From assembly GCA_002440225.1 (NCBI GenBank), contig DJSH01000034.1, forward strand, positions 1 to 25,621: a stretch of 25,621 nt of DNA, given 5' to 3'. This DNA is from Candidatus Segatella violae (GTDB lineage Bacteria > Bacteroidota > Bacteroidia > Bacteroidales > Bacteroidaceae). Positions 1 to 8,500 of this stretch are shown here, in pieces. A program made the position numbers and the translations under genes. The notes below the pieces were generated by a model. It searched no databases. It was not told the DNA's origin and saw nothing but the letters and a program-made list of their open reading frames with translations. Position 1 is the stretch's first letter. Each line of letters begins with the position of its first letter.

Positions 1-798
1 ATAACTCTTTCCTGCTTCTAGATTTGGTATACCTTTAACATAGAGCATTTTACCGTATTCTCCATATTCATCGCTATAAACCTTTACACCGATAAAGTTT
101 TTGTCTGCATCAGCAGCATTAGGCGCAACTAAGGCTATCCATGGTTTTCCATTGACCCCATAACCATCATGATATGCTGTAATTTCTTTAACATCACCTA
201 CTGGAGTCGCAGGTATATTTGTCTGAGAAAAAACGTAAACATCATTAAGATTAAGATTAGTAAACTCATTGGTAAAAGAAGACGCAGTTATATTGACAAC
301 AACACGCGCCGTCTTACGTTCAAATGTCAAATCAAGTTGACGGTTCTCTGGAATTGTTGTATATGTTTTAGTTGCAGTCATATAATCCGAACGTGCCAAA
401 AAATCTTCTTTAGTTTGGTTTTGGTCTATATACCCTTTATCGTAACTATTAACACCCGAAGAGTAACTAGTATATGGATAAAAAGCCTTAAAAACAGGAG
501 CATCCGTTTCCCATTTCATAGGCCCCTTAGAGTCTTTGATTTCCCAAACACTATTTTTTAGTTCAAATTTTCGAGCATCACCGCCATTTTGGCAAATACC
601 TATTTGTGAATAATCAGCAAATTGTTTCTGCCCTTCAGCATCCCCTGCGGGATAACTTCTGGTAAAAATGCTCTCACCACCAATCGTAGCTTTGACGATT
701 ACTTCATTTCCAGCAACATTCACTTGCTCTTCCTCCATAGAGCAAGCTGCAAGCGTTGCCAGCAATGCAAATGTCCCTATATATCTTAAGATTTTCAT
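1..798 (-). CDS. Fimbrillin-family (Mfa/FimA-like) lipoprotein, 3' end outside window
   Basis: Reading the minus strand from ATG at 796-798 gives 266 codons with no stop, so the C-terminus lies beyond the left edge. The N-terminus is a lipoprotein signal peptide with lipobox LAAC (lipidated Cys19), followed by acidic residues and then beta-rich sequence typical of Bacteroidales fimbrillins. A Thr-Arg pair ends at Arg47, where P. gingivalis FimA and Mfa1 precursors are cut (Arg46 and Arg49) to release the pilin for donor-strand polymerisation. The protein is probably exported as an outer-membrane lipoprotein and assembled into a type V pilus, as shaft or accessory subunit. It is the last visible gene of the minus-strand fimbrial operon, 23 nt after the preceding stop. 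It is more AT-rich than the anchor-side genes. The family call is good; shaft versus tip is not decidable. Confidence 0.8.
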   Translation of the reverse strand, partial: MKILRYIGTFALLATLAACSMEEEQVNVAGNEVIVKATIGGESIFTRSYPAGDAEGQKQFADYSQIGICQNGGDARKFELKNSVWEIKDSKGPMKWETDAPVFKAFYPYTSYSSGVNSYDKGYIDQNQTKEDFLARSDYMTATKTYTTIPENRQLDLTFERKTARVVVNITASSFTNEFTNLNLNDVYVFSQTNIPATPVGDVKEITAYHDGYGVNGKPWIALVAPNAADADKNFIGVKVYSDEYGEYGKMLYVKGIPNLEAGKSY

Positions 799-821
799 AT
801 TCTTATTTTTTAATTATTCGT

Positions 822-1805
822 TTATTCTGTTTCCAAATCACCACCTGTCCCTTCTGTCCATGGAGTGGTCTCCATGTTGCCAATCAACATAAGGTCCTTT
901 CCTACTGTAAGTTTTAGCAAATGGCTTTTACCACTTTCCAACGTTACACTTTCTGGTGAAGTCCATACATAAGTTGTAGTTGCAGTTTGACCATTGCTTT
1001 CACTTTCAATATCAAACTCTATCCTAAAGCCTTCGTTAATAGTTTGGGGAATCAAAATAGCAGAATAATTGGCAGCTGCTCGTACCTGTTCTGTCGTGGC
1101 CTTTTCAAAATCACCTTCCTCTGGTGCAACCAAAGTCGGCGACTTGGTATAATCAACTATCACACTAACAGGAGTGGTTGTAAAATCCACATCACAAGAG
1201 GTGATTGTACCTCCAATCTTTACATTCTTGATAATATTACTAGCCAGACCATCAGAACCATTAAACTGATTACCTATCTCTATATGTATATTCAACAAGC
1301 TAAACACATGAGTAAATGTTACATCCACAGCGCCATTTGAATTCAAATCCTCCTCAGGTACAAAATTCATATTCTTATAAACGAGGAAGTCTGATTTACA
1401 AGAGCTTTCAGTTTGTGTTGTTTCCACTGACACCGTATAATCACGTGCTCGACTAACATCTCCATTAGCATATTTATTATATGGCGCAACAGCTATAATG
1501 CTCACACTCTGTTTAGCACCCTGCCACAGCATCATGGATTCAGGATTCCACACACCACTTTTATTCTCAACCTTTTTATTAAAATAATTATAGTTCTCAT
1601 TAGCTTCATTCTTGATATAGAAGCTAAAGGCATCAAGCGTCTCCGTAGTATAAGATGCACGAGTCTTCATATCATTTACGTTAGAATTGATTCGCACCAC
1701 ATTATCCGCAGGATAATTGCTCTGTGCCAACTCATCTTCACTCGAACAGCTAGCGAAGCCTACCACCATCACCGCTGCCATCATCAATATATTCTTTGTT
1801 TTCAT
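822..1805 (-). CDS. Fimbrillin-family (Mfa1-like) lipoprotein
   Basis: This is a 327-aa exported lipoprotein. The signal peptide spans about residues 1-19, with lipobox FASC and lipidated Cys20 followed by SSEDE. A Lys-Thr-Arg-Ala motif places Arg49 exactly at the position where P. gingivalis Mfa1 is matured by its Arg-specific protease. The rest is beta-rich, with the WTEG motif 12 residues before the C-terminus, also seen in the anchor-like protein of this operon. This matches the two-domain fimbrillin fold in length and layout. It lies 25 nt after the upstream fimbrillin gene and 23 nt before the next, so co-transcription is very likely. Its composition is AT-rich (22 of 60 G+C in 1201-1260). 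Whether it is the main shaft subunit or a minor one cannot be told from sequence alone. Confidence 0.82.
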   Translation of the reverse strand: MKTKNILMMAAVMVVGFASCSSEDELAQSNYPADNVVRINSNVNDMKTRASYTTETLDAFSFYIKNEANENYNYFNKKVENKSGVWNPESMMLWQGAKQSVSIIAVAPYNKYANGDVSRARDYTVSVETTQTESSCKSDFLVYKNMNFVPEEDLNSNGAVDVTFTHVFSLLNIHIEIGNQFNGSDGLASNIIKNVKIGGTITSCDVDFTTTPVSVIVDYTKSPTLVAPEEGDFEKATTEQVRAAANYSAILIPQTINEGFRIEFDIESESNGQTATTTYVWTSPESVTLESGKSHLLKLTVGKDLMLIGNMETTPWTEGTGGDLETE

Positions 1806-1830
1806 ATCGTCTTGTTTTAAGAGTTATACA

Positions 1831-2742
1831 TTAATCTACTTGCGCTTCACCACCAGAAATATTGTCACCTTCTCCCCATTCATCAATGCTTACATCGCCA
1901 AGGATTATCTCGTCACGACCCACGATGAGGTTGACTACTGTGTATTTGCCACTCTCCAGTTTGATGTCGGAAGGATGGGTGTAGATGTATTGCTTGTCAC
2001 CGATGGTGATTACTATCTTGCTAATACCATTTTGTGGAATCACGATAGACTCATATTTTTCATTCGCCTTGGTGGCAAGGAGAGATTGGTCGGCACGAGC
2101 TGCATCTGTGGCTATGGTTACGGTCTTGGTCAAGAAATTGACGGAGGCATCAGATACGGCATTCTGGATAACAAGACTCTTCACCGTAGGCGTGCCACCA
2201 AACTGATTGCGGTATTGGAGATTGACTATCAGCTTCGACATCACATGGGTGAATGTGAGAGGAACAGTTTGCTGTTCGTCAGCATTATAAGATATTCCAT
2301 CCGTGTTGACAGCCACCAGCAAGTCGCTCGCTTCTTGTTTCGTCACGTCTAATGTATATTCACCTGCCGTCAGGTCGGATATGGCTGCGGTAGGATATAC
2401 GCCGATGAAATAATGTTTGTCACGGTTGTTCTTCCACAACATCTGTGGAGTGGATACCCACGAGCCATTTGTCAACTTATTGATGGCGTTGTTCACCACA
2501 CGTTCGCTTGTCTCAGGCGCAACAATAGCATCGCCAGTCCAAGCATACACACTGATTTCGTCGCCCTCCACAAACTTTTGACCGCCATTCTCATCCGTGG
2601 CAACACGTGTCATGTTGCCGATGGTGGTAGAAACGGTAATGTACTTGGAGGCCTCGCCACCAATACCGCTCTCGTTGTCAGAGCAACTGCCCAATGTCAA
2701 TGCCATTGTCATTAGGGCAAAGAGATAAGTCTTTGTTCTCAT
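1831..2742 (-). CDS. Fimbrillin-family lipoprotein
   Basis: From the ATG at 2740-2742 this is a 303-aa lipoprotein: signal peptide, lipobox LGSC, lipidated Cys20, then SDNESG. An in-frame ATG at 2784 would add 14 residues (KHEYEYKYEKLKT-type) that break the signal-peptide pattern, so the inner start is preferred. A Met-Thr-Arg motif puts Arg46 at the FimA-type processing position. The sequence 'GDEISVYAW' near residue 60 and the late 'DEWGEGD' motif are typical of the Bacteroidales fimbrillin-like family. The gene follows the FimB/Mfa2-like gene by about 73 nt in the same direction. G+C is visibly higher than in the next two fimbrillins (30 of 60 in 2101-2160). Its role is probably structural pilin or tip adhesin on the outer surface. 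Confidence 0.82.
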   Translation of the reverse strand: MRTKTYLFALMTMALTLGSCSDNESGIGGEASKYITVSTTIGNMTRVATDENGGQKFVEGDEISVYAWTGDAIVAPETSERVVNNAINKLTNGSWVSTPQMLWKNNRDKHYFIGVYPTAAISDLTAGEYTLDVTKQEASDLLVAVNTDGISYNADEQQTVPLTFTHVMSKLIVNLQYRNQFGGTPTVKSLVIQNAVSDASVNFLTKTVTIATDAARADQSLLATKANEKYESIVIPQNGISKIVITIGDKQYIYTHPSDIKLESGKYTVVNLIVGRDEIILGDVSIDEWGEGDNISGGEAQVD

Positions 2743-2815
2743 TGTCTTTAACTTTTCATATTTATATTCATATTCATGTTTCAATTCTTACATTCTAATC
2801 ATATGATTTGGCTGC

Positions 2816-3748
2816 TTAATCTTCTGGATTCAAGATTTCACCACGATATATCCAGCCTTCCGTCCAATCATTTATCTTCGTACTCGTAAGATACATATAG
2901 GGCTTCATCTCCTCGTATTTCAAGTTTATCTGATACTTGCCACCCGACTTCATGATGGGGGCTTCGATGTCGTAGTTGCTAACTATTCCATCAGGAGCAA
3001 TCAGTTGGATAAACAGGCGAGTAGTATGAAAGCCGTTGGCTGTCGGCATCAAGCGTAATGTTTCCGTTTTTAAAGTTTCGCCAGGCACTGCGAATCCCAA
3101 AGGTATTTCACATTCTTCCTTGGTATAGGTTGTCGTACCGAATGTTCCATCCTCATTCTTTTGCAAGGGAAGGAATCCCTTAGCCACATTCAGAACCTTG
3201 CCCAAAATTGCTGTATTTTCGGGTACCCCCTCAATAATGATGGTCAGCTCAGCAAGCATACGGCACATCTCGCTCTTGCTGATGTAGTTGACATTCGACT
3301 GGTCGATGGTAATGTCAGCGACCCCATAATAGGCATGGTCGGGCGAGACACTTGGGTTGGACAACCCAAACATCAGTTGGCTTGGGTCGAATGCGGCTCT
3401 TGTAGCCTCAGTAGTGGTATAAAAAGGCTCTATGAGATTGGCGGTTGCCAATATCCGATAGTTTCCCTCGGACAAGAGGAATCGCTGGCTCGCCAGCTCA
3501 TCGCTACTGCCATAATGCTTCTGCTCCACCAGTTCGCCCGTATCGGCATTGTATATCCAGAGCTTGGCATCCTTTACGACCACATCTTGCTCCTCCACAT
3601 CATGATTCCAAGTGAGGTGCACCGCCAGGCCGTCGTTGCGATGCTCACACTCCTCGCAACAGGAGCCGAGCAGCATCAGACTAAAGCCCAGCAGGCACAA
3701 CACTAGCCACTTGGCTATATAGAGTTGATTAATCGATCTTTGTAACAT
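2816..3748 (-). CDS. FimB/Mfa2-like fimbrial anchor or tip lipoprotein
   Basis: This is a 310-aa lipoprotein. A basic N-terminus precedes a long hydrophobic segment (about 13-28) and a lipobox LGSC with Cys30 as the modified residue, followed by a second Cys and ECEH. The early segment (AVHLTWNHD, then KLWIYNADTGELVEQ, then LLSEGNYRILATANL) is the pattern of FimB/Mfa2 and related DUF5119-type proteins, which anchor type V pili in the outer membrane or cap the fibre. Unlike the three fimbrillins it has no Thr-Arg motif near residues 46-49, which fits a subunit that keeps its lipid anchor. A WTEG motif sits near the C-terminus. It is the first large gene of the operon, 42 nt after the small membrane-protein gene. 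Anchor function is inferred from family and position. Confidence 0.75.
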   Translation of the reverse strand: MLQRSINQLYIAKWLVLCLLGFSLMLLGSCCEECEHRNDGLAVHLTWNHDVEEQDVVVKDAKLWIYNADTGELVEQKHYGSSDELASQRFLLSEGNYRILATANLIEPFYTTTEATRAAFDPSQLMFGLSNPSVSPDHAYYGVADITIDQSNVNYISKSEMCRMLAELTIIIEGVPENTAILGKVLNVAKGFLPLQKNEDGTFGTTTYTKEECEIPLGFAVPGETLKTETLRLMPTANGFHTTRLFIQLIAPDGIVSNYDIEAPIMKSGGKYQINLKYEEMKPYMYLTSTKINDWTEGWIYRGEILNPED

Positions 3749-3790
3749 AAACTTAAATATAAAAGGATTATAATGGTATTAAAATGGTAT

Positions 3791-4036
3791 TTACATTTTG
3801 GTATATAACAGCATCTCACCACCTATCAGGAAAAGGAACATCAAGAAGAGGAAGATGTAAAGTTGCTCCCGCTTCAAGAAGTCAAGGCATCCCGACCGAT
3901 GGTGTGTATGTTCTCGGAGAAACCGCCGATAGTCGAATAGCATGACGCTCACCAGTCCGATGGCTAGGACCAGCAATATCGCCACGCCCACCATGTCGGC
4001 GGCTTGGTTGGAAAGTGAAAATGGATTGTGTCTCAT
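3791..4036 (-). CDS. Small two-helix membrane protein, function unknown
   Basis: This 81-aa product has two predicted transmembrane segments, about residues 14-34 and 58-78, joined by a basic, His/Arg-rich loop (YRRFLREHTHHRSG). I do not recognise a family. It is likely real for three reasons: it starts just downstream of a Bacteroidetes -7 box (4067-4074), it precedes the anchor-like gene by 42 nt on the same strand, and no other promoter is visible in that gap. It is the first gene of the fimbrial operon and the one nearest the AraC-type regulator. A role in fimbrial biogenesis or in signalling to the membrane-bound regulator is possible but unproven. Confidence 0.6.
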   Translation of the reverse strand: MRHNPFSLSNQAADMVGVAILLVLAIGLVSVMLFDYRRFLREHTHHRSGCLDFLKREQLYIFLFLMFLFLIGGEMLLYTKM

Positions 4037-4039
4037 AAT

Positions 4040-4066
4040 CGCTCAGTTTTATTTTCTTACTGAGCG
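4040..4066 (-). promoter_or_regulatory. Inverted repeat at the start of the fimbrial-operon transcript
   Basis: CGCTCAG (4040-4046) and CTGAGCG (4060-4066) form perfect 7-bp arms separated by 13 nt. The repeat begins next to the -7 box and ends 3 nt before the start codon of the 81-aa gene. It could be a repressor operator, or a 5' hairpin covering the ribosome-binding region. The sequence is seen directly; the function is inferred. Confidence 0.5.
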
Positions 4067-4074
4067 CAAAGATA
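4067..4074 (-). promoter_or_regulatory. Bacteroidetes -7 element of the fimbrial operon
   Basis: The minus strand reads TATCTTTG, a full match to TAnnTTTG. No TTTG lies 19-21 nt upstream; that place is taken by the first GGTGTCGCATT repeat. A promoter with a good -7 and no -33 usually needs an activator. Transcription would begin at about 4060. Confidence 0.6.
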
Positions 4075-4094
4075 GTGTTTTTCATTGGATTTAG

Positions 4095-4147
4095 GGTGTC
4101 GCATTTCTTGGTTAGGTGTCGCATTTGTAACAAAAAGGTGTCGCATT
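4095..4147. repeat. Three phased direct repeats, candidate activator-binding sites
   Basis: GGTGTCGCATTT occurs at 4095-4106 and 4115-4126, and GGTGTCGCATT at 4137-4147 (AAATGCGACACC on the minus strand). The starts are 20 and 22 bp apart, about two helical turns, so the copies face the same side of the DNA. The first copy covers the position of a missing -33 element. They sit between the AraC-type gene and the fimbrial operon, the usual arrangement for sites of the neighbouring regulator. The third copy also forms half of the hairpin at 4132-4169. Confidence 0.6.
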
Positions 4148-4169
4148 CCTCACGAATGCGACACCTTTT
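4132..4169 (-). terminator. Hairpin overlapping the 3' end of the AraC-type gene
   Basis: GGTGTCGCATT (4137-4147) pairs perfectly with AATGCGACACC (4155-4165) across a 7-nt loop. Flanking A and T runs lengthen the stem and give a short U-tract on either strand. The stop codon (4150-4152) lies in the loop. It would end the regulator transcript while also carrying one repeat of the array ahead of the fimbrial promoter. Confidence 0.6.
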
Positions 4170-5235
4170 CACGCCATTGCAGGGGCGTTAAGCCTGTGTT
4201 GAGCTTAAAAACTCTATAAAGATGAGTGCGCGAAGAAAAGCCACACTCTGCTGAAATCGTATCATTGCTATAATCGGAATTTTCGAGCAGCATGCGCTGG
4301 GCTTCCTTGTATCGGATGCCACTCAGCCAAGTGCGGAAAGAGCTGTTGAGCTGTTGCTCGAAATAGGCCGTGAGCTGCGAGCGAGATATTTTCAGTTTCT
4401 TGCTCAACATCGGCAGGGTGACCGCACTGTCACGGAAGCCTCCATTCGCCACCCAGTCGTCCAAAGCCTTAGTTATTTTATCCGATGAATTTTCTAAAGG
4501 TTGCGACGAAGCTGTATCCTCCGCCTCCTCTTCTTCCTCCACCAACTCACTAGGCATGATGTTGTAACCATATCCGATGAAGTTCATCGTGAAGATGATG
4601 AGCGAGACTAGCATCACAGGAGCGATGACGAGCAATAACAGGCGAAAGAAGATGGAAGCCGCTATCATAATGATGGATGCACACACGAGCACATAACTCG
4701 CCCAAGTATATCGGTCGTAGGGCAACATATCCTCCGCCGTCTCTTCTTCGATAATCTTGCGATGATGGCGTATCTCCCTGATATTGGCAATAATGCAATA
4801 GAGCATGCAAATCACAAAGCAAAAGAACATCGCATAGAGCATGGGACCAGGATGGAGCGAACCCGACTGGAGAATGCCGACGAAGAAGGCGGCGAGCAGG
4901 GCCGCATAGCTGATAGCTCCCACCGTGATGTATTGTCGCCTGCCCTCCCGATAACACACCACATGATAGGTGGCATAGGAAACGAGAAACACCACGGGCG
5001 TGAAGAAAAGAAGGTTGACCACGGTGCCAAGTTCGTCGCTCTTGGCACGATAGCCTTGCGACATCTGTAGGATAAAATGGACTGTCAACAAGAGCATCGC
5101 ACCGACAAGAAGGCGGCGAGACACCTCGTAGCGATGGTTGGGCCAACGCATCTGGAACCGAGAAGCCACGAGCATCATCGCTAACATCACGGTAACGACG
5201 CACCAGGTAAACTGTATGAGAAATAATATGTTCAT
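4150..5235 (-). CDS. Membrane-bound AraC-family transcriptional regulator
   Basis: This is a 361-aa protein with about seven hydrophobic segments in residues 3-220, an acidic linker (about 229-250, run of Glu) and a C-terminal AraC-type DNA-binding domain (about 253-357). Both helix-turn-helix units are visible: LPMLSKKLKISRSQLTAYF (274-292) and the ISAECGFSSRTHLYRVF stretch (327-343), followed by the LTPLQWR end typical of the family. The N-terminus replaces the usual cupin sensor with a membrane domain, so the protein probably senses an envelope or lipid-borne signal while held at the inner membrane. It is transcribed towards the fimbrial operon, and three phased repeats lie between them, so it is the best candidate for that operon's activator. 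The ligand is unknown. Confidence 0.85.
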   Translation of the reverse strand: MNILFLIQFTWCVVTVMLAMMLVASRFQMRWPNHRYEVSRRLLVGAMLLLTVHFILQMSQGYRAKSDELGTVVNLLFFTPVVFLVSYATYHVVCYREGRRQYITVGAISYAALLAAFFVGILQSGSLHPGPMLYAMFFCFVICMLYCIIANIREIRHHRKIIEEETAEDMLPYDRYTWASYVLVCASIIMIAASIFFRLLLLVIAPVMLVSLIIFTMNFIGYGYNIMPSELVEEEEEAEDTASSQPLENSSDKITKALDDWVANGGFRDSAVTLPMLSKKLKISRSQLTAYFEQQLNSSFRTWLSGIRYKEAQRMLLENSDYSNDTISAECGFSSRTHLYRVFKLNTGLTPLQWREKVSHS

Positions 5236-5270
5236 CTTTCTAACTTAACCTATTCATAAATATCTGGCTA

Positions 5271-5278
5271 CAAAAGTA
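5271..5278 (-). promoter_or_regulatory. -7 element of the AraC-type regulator gene
   Basis: The minus strand reads TACTTTTG (TAnnTTTG), about 36 nt before the start codon. A TTG lies 16 nt further upstream, closer than usual for -33. It is one half of a divergent promoter region (5236-5508); apart from the two -7 boxes I see no clear repeat there. Confidence 0.45.
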
Positions 5279-5436
5279 CAACATTTATCTGAAACAACTA
5301 CACGATAGAAAGAAAATCTTCAGGACAATTGAGATAATTCTTCATATCGTCAGGATATATGGAGGATAAATACCTATTAATATATAATATAACCTAAAAA
5401 ACATGAGGTTTCTCCACCTATCTCTTTTCTTTTTAT

Positions 5437-5444
5437 TATCTTTG
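5437..5444 (+). promoter_or_regulatory. -7 element of the DUF2723 gene
   Basis: The plus strand reads TATCTTTG, a full match to the Bacteroidetes -7 consensus, 64 nt before the start codon at 5509. No TTTG is found at the proper distance upstream. The 5' leader would be about 58 nt. Confidence 0.5.
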
Positions 5445-5508
5445 CAAGCGATTCATGCCCTAGCGGCAGCAATGAGTAAGAATATAATACATTAAAGTTT
5501 AAACAATA

Positions 5509-8500
5509 ATGAAACAGTACAGATTAGTGGACAATATCTTCGGATGGGTCGCATTCATCATTGCGGCTTTCACTTATTGCTCCACGATTGAACCGACAGC
5601 CAGCTTTTGGGACTGTCCGGAGTTTATCACTACTGCTTACAAGCAAGAGATAGGTCACCCACCTGGGGCACCTTTCTTCATGCTTATGGGCAACTTCTTC
5701 ACACATTTCGCTAGCGACACCACACAGGTGGCTAAGATGGTGAACACGATGAGTGCTCTGCTGAGTGCCGTTTGTATCATGTTCCTCTTCTGGACCATCA
5801 CCCACTTGGCTCGCAAGCTCATCATCAGCGACTGGAAAGAGATGACCACCGCCAAGATGATAGCCATCGAGGCATCTGGTATGGTGGGCGCACTCATCTA
5901 CACATGGAGCGATACCTTCTGGTTCTCTGCCGTGGAGGGTGAGGTGTATGCGTTCTCGTCTGCCTTCACAGCCGTGGTATTCTGGCTGATATTGAAGTGG
6001 GAAGACCATGCCGACGAACCTCATAGCGACCGATGGCTCGTGCTCATCGCCTATATGACAGGTTTGAGTATCGGCGTACACTTGCTCAACTTGCTCTGTA
6101 TCCCTGCCATCGTGCTCGTATACTATTACAAGAAGGTGCCTCATGCCAACTTGAAAGGTTCTTTGTTGGCATTGATTATCTCATTCTTGGTGGTGGTAGC
6201 CGTATTGTACGGTGTAGTACCTGGTATCATCACCGTAGGTGGATGGTTCGAGTTGTTCTTCGTCAACGTGCTCGGTTGCCCATTCAACACAGGTGAAATT
6301 GTATATATCATCTGCCTTGTTGCCGCAGTTATCTGGGGTATCTACGAGACTTACAACGCTTCCGAGAAGAACCAGAAGAAGCAGAACATCGCCTTTATCC
6401 TTGGTTTCGGCATGCTTGGCATTCCATTCTATGGATATGGCTGGACTGCCGCCATCACAGGTATCATCGTATTGGTGATACTTTGGTTTGTGCTTGGCTA
6501 CAAGCGCAAGAAGGAAGTGGTTACGGGCATCGACGAGGCTACAGGCATCGAGAAGAGAAAGATGCAACACTTGCCTCTCATCTCAGCACGTGTCAAGAAC
6601 ACAGCCTTGCTCTGCATGTTGATGTTGATGATCGGTTACTCCAGCTATGCGCTCATCGTAATCCGCTCATCAGCCAACCCTCCTATGGACCAGAACTCTC
6701 CTGAGGACATTTTTACCCTCGGTAGCTACTTGAGCCGTGACCAGTATGGTGACCGCCCATTGTTCTATGGCCAGGCTTACACCTCACAGGTTGCCCTCCA
6801 AGTGGACGGTGACATGTGCAAGCCAGTGATGAAGGAAGGCGCTCCAGTATACCAGCGCAAGGAGAAGGCTTCGAAGGACGAGAAGGACTCTTACTTCGTA
6901 GTAAGCCACAAGAATAAATATGTATACGCACAAAACATGCTCTTCCCTCGTATGTATGACGCAGCACATGCCCAGGCATACGAAGACTGGATGGGCGGCG
7001 TAGAAGGAAGCGAGGTTCCTTACGATCGCTGCGGCGAGAACATCATGGTGAAGATGCCTTCACAGGTGGACAACATCCGCTTCTTCCTCTCCTACCAGTG
7101 CAACTTCATGTACTGGCGCTATTTCATGTGGAACTTTGCTGGACGTCAGAACGACATCCAGGGCAACGGAGAGCCAGAGCACGGCAACTGGATTACCGGT
7201 TTCTCATTCATCGACAATGCGATGTTGGGCGACCAGAGCAAGTTGCCAGACGACTTGAAGACCAACAAGGGTCACAACGTGTTCTACTGCATGCCTTTGA
7301 TTCTCGGTCTCATCGGTCTCTTCTGGCAGGCTTGGTACACACGCAAGCGCAAAGTGGTTAAGAACGGCGTGGAGACAGAGGAGGTTCATCCTGTCGGTAT
7401 CCAGCAGTTCTGGGTGGTATTCTTCCTGTTCTTCATGACAGGTCTTGCCATCGTCATCTACTTGAACCAGACTCCAATGCAGCCACGTGAGCGTGACTAT
7501 GCTTACGCTGGTTCATTCTATGCATACGCTATCTGGTGCGGTCTTGGCGTGCTCGCCATCATCGACCTCTTGAAGCGCAAGGCTAAGTTGAGCGATACTG
7601 CCGTGGCAGCCATCGTAGGTGTATTGGCATTGCTCGTACCTATCCAGATGGTTTCCCAGACTTGGGACGACCACGATCGCTCTAACCGCTATACCTGCCG
7701 TGACTTCGGTCAGAACTATCTGATGTCACTCCAGGAGAAGGGCAACCCTATCATCTTCACCAACGGTGATAACGATACCTTCCCACTCTGGTACAACCAG
7801 GAGGTAGAAGGCGTGGGTACCAACGACCGTGTATGTAACTTGAGCTACTTGCAGACCGACTGGTATATCGACCAGATGATGCGTCCTGCCTACAACTCAC
7901 CATCCGTACCTATCACATGGCCACGCCTCGACTTCTGTTCAGGCACCAACGAGTATGTACAGGTAGAGCCAGAGGCTAAGCAGCAGATTCTCGACTTCTA
8001 CAAGAGCGACCCTGCGAACGCCAAGAAGCAGTTTGGCGCAGAGCCATTCGAGTTGAAAAATATCTTGAAGTACTGGGTACGTAGCAAGAACTCAGACATG
8101 CACTTCATCCCAACCGATACCCTCTATGTAACCATCGACAAGAACGCCGTGAAGAAGAGCGGCATGATGATGGCTTCGGATACCATCCCAGACAAGATGG
8201 TTATCTCATTGAAGGGCAAGAACGCTCTCTACAAGGGCGACTTGATGATGCTGGAGATGTTGGCTCAGTGTAACTGGACCCGTCCTCTCTACGTGGCACT
8301 CACCGTGGGCGAGGAAAACTACATGAACTTGGGCGACAACTTCGTACAGGAGGGTCTTGCCAACCGTATCACTCCGTTCACCACCAACAAGCCTGGTGCG
8401 AAGAACTTCGATACAGAGAAGACCTACTACAACATCATGAAGCGATTCAAGTTTGGCAACTTGCGCCAGAAGGGTCTCTACATCGACGAGACCACCATGC

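Noticed and set aside
2743..2784. Upstream in-frame start of the fimbrillin at 1831-2742
   Set aside because: The added residues (repeated Glu-Tyr-Lys) come from an AT-rich leader and would put a charged stretch before the signal peptide.
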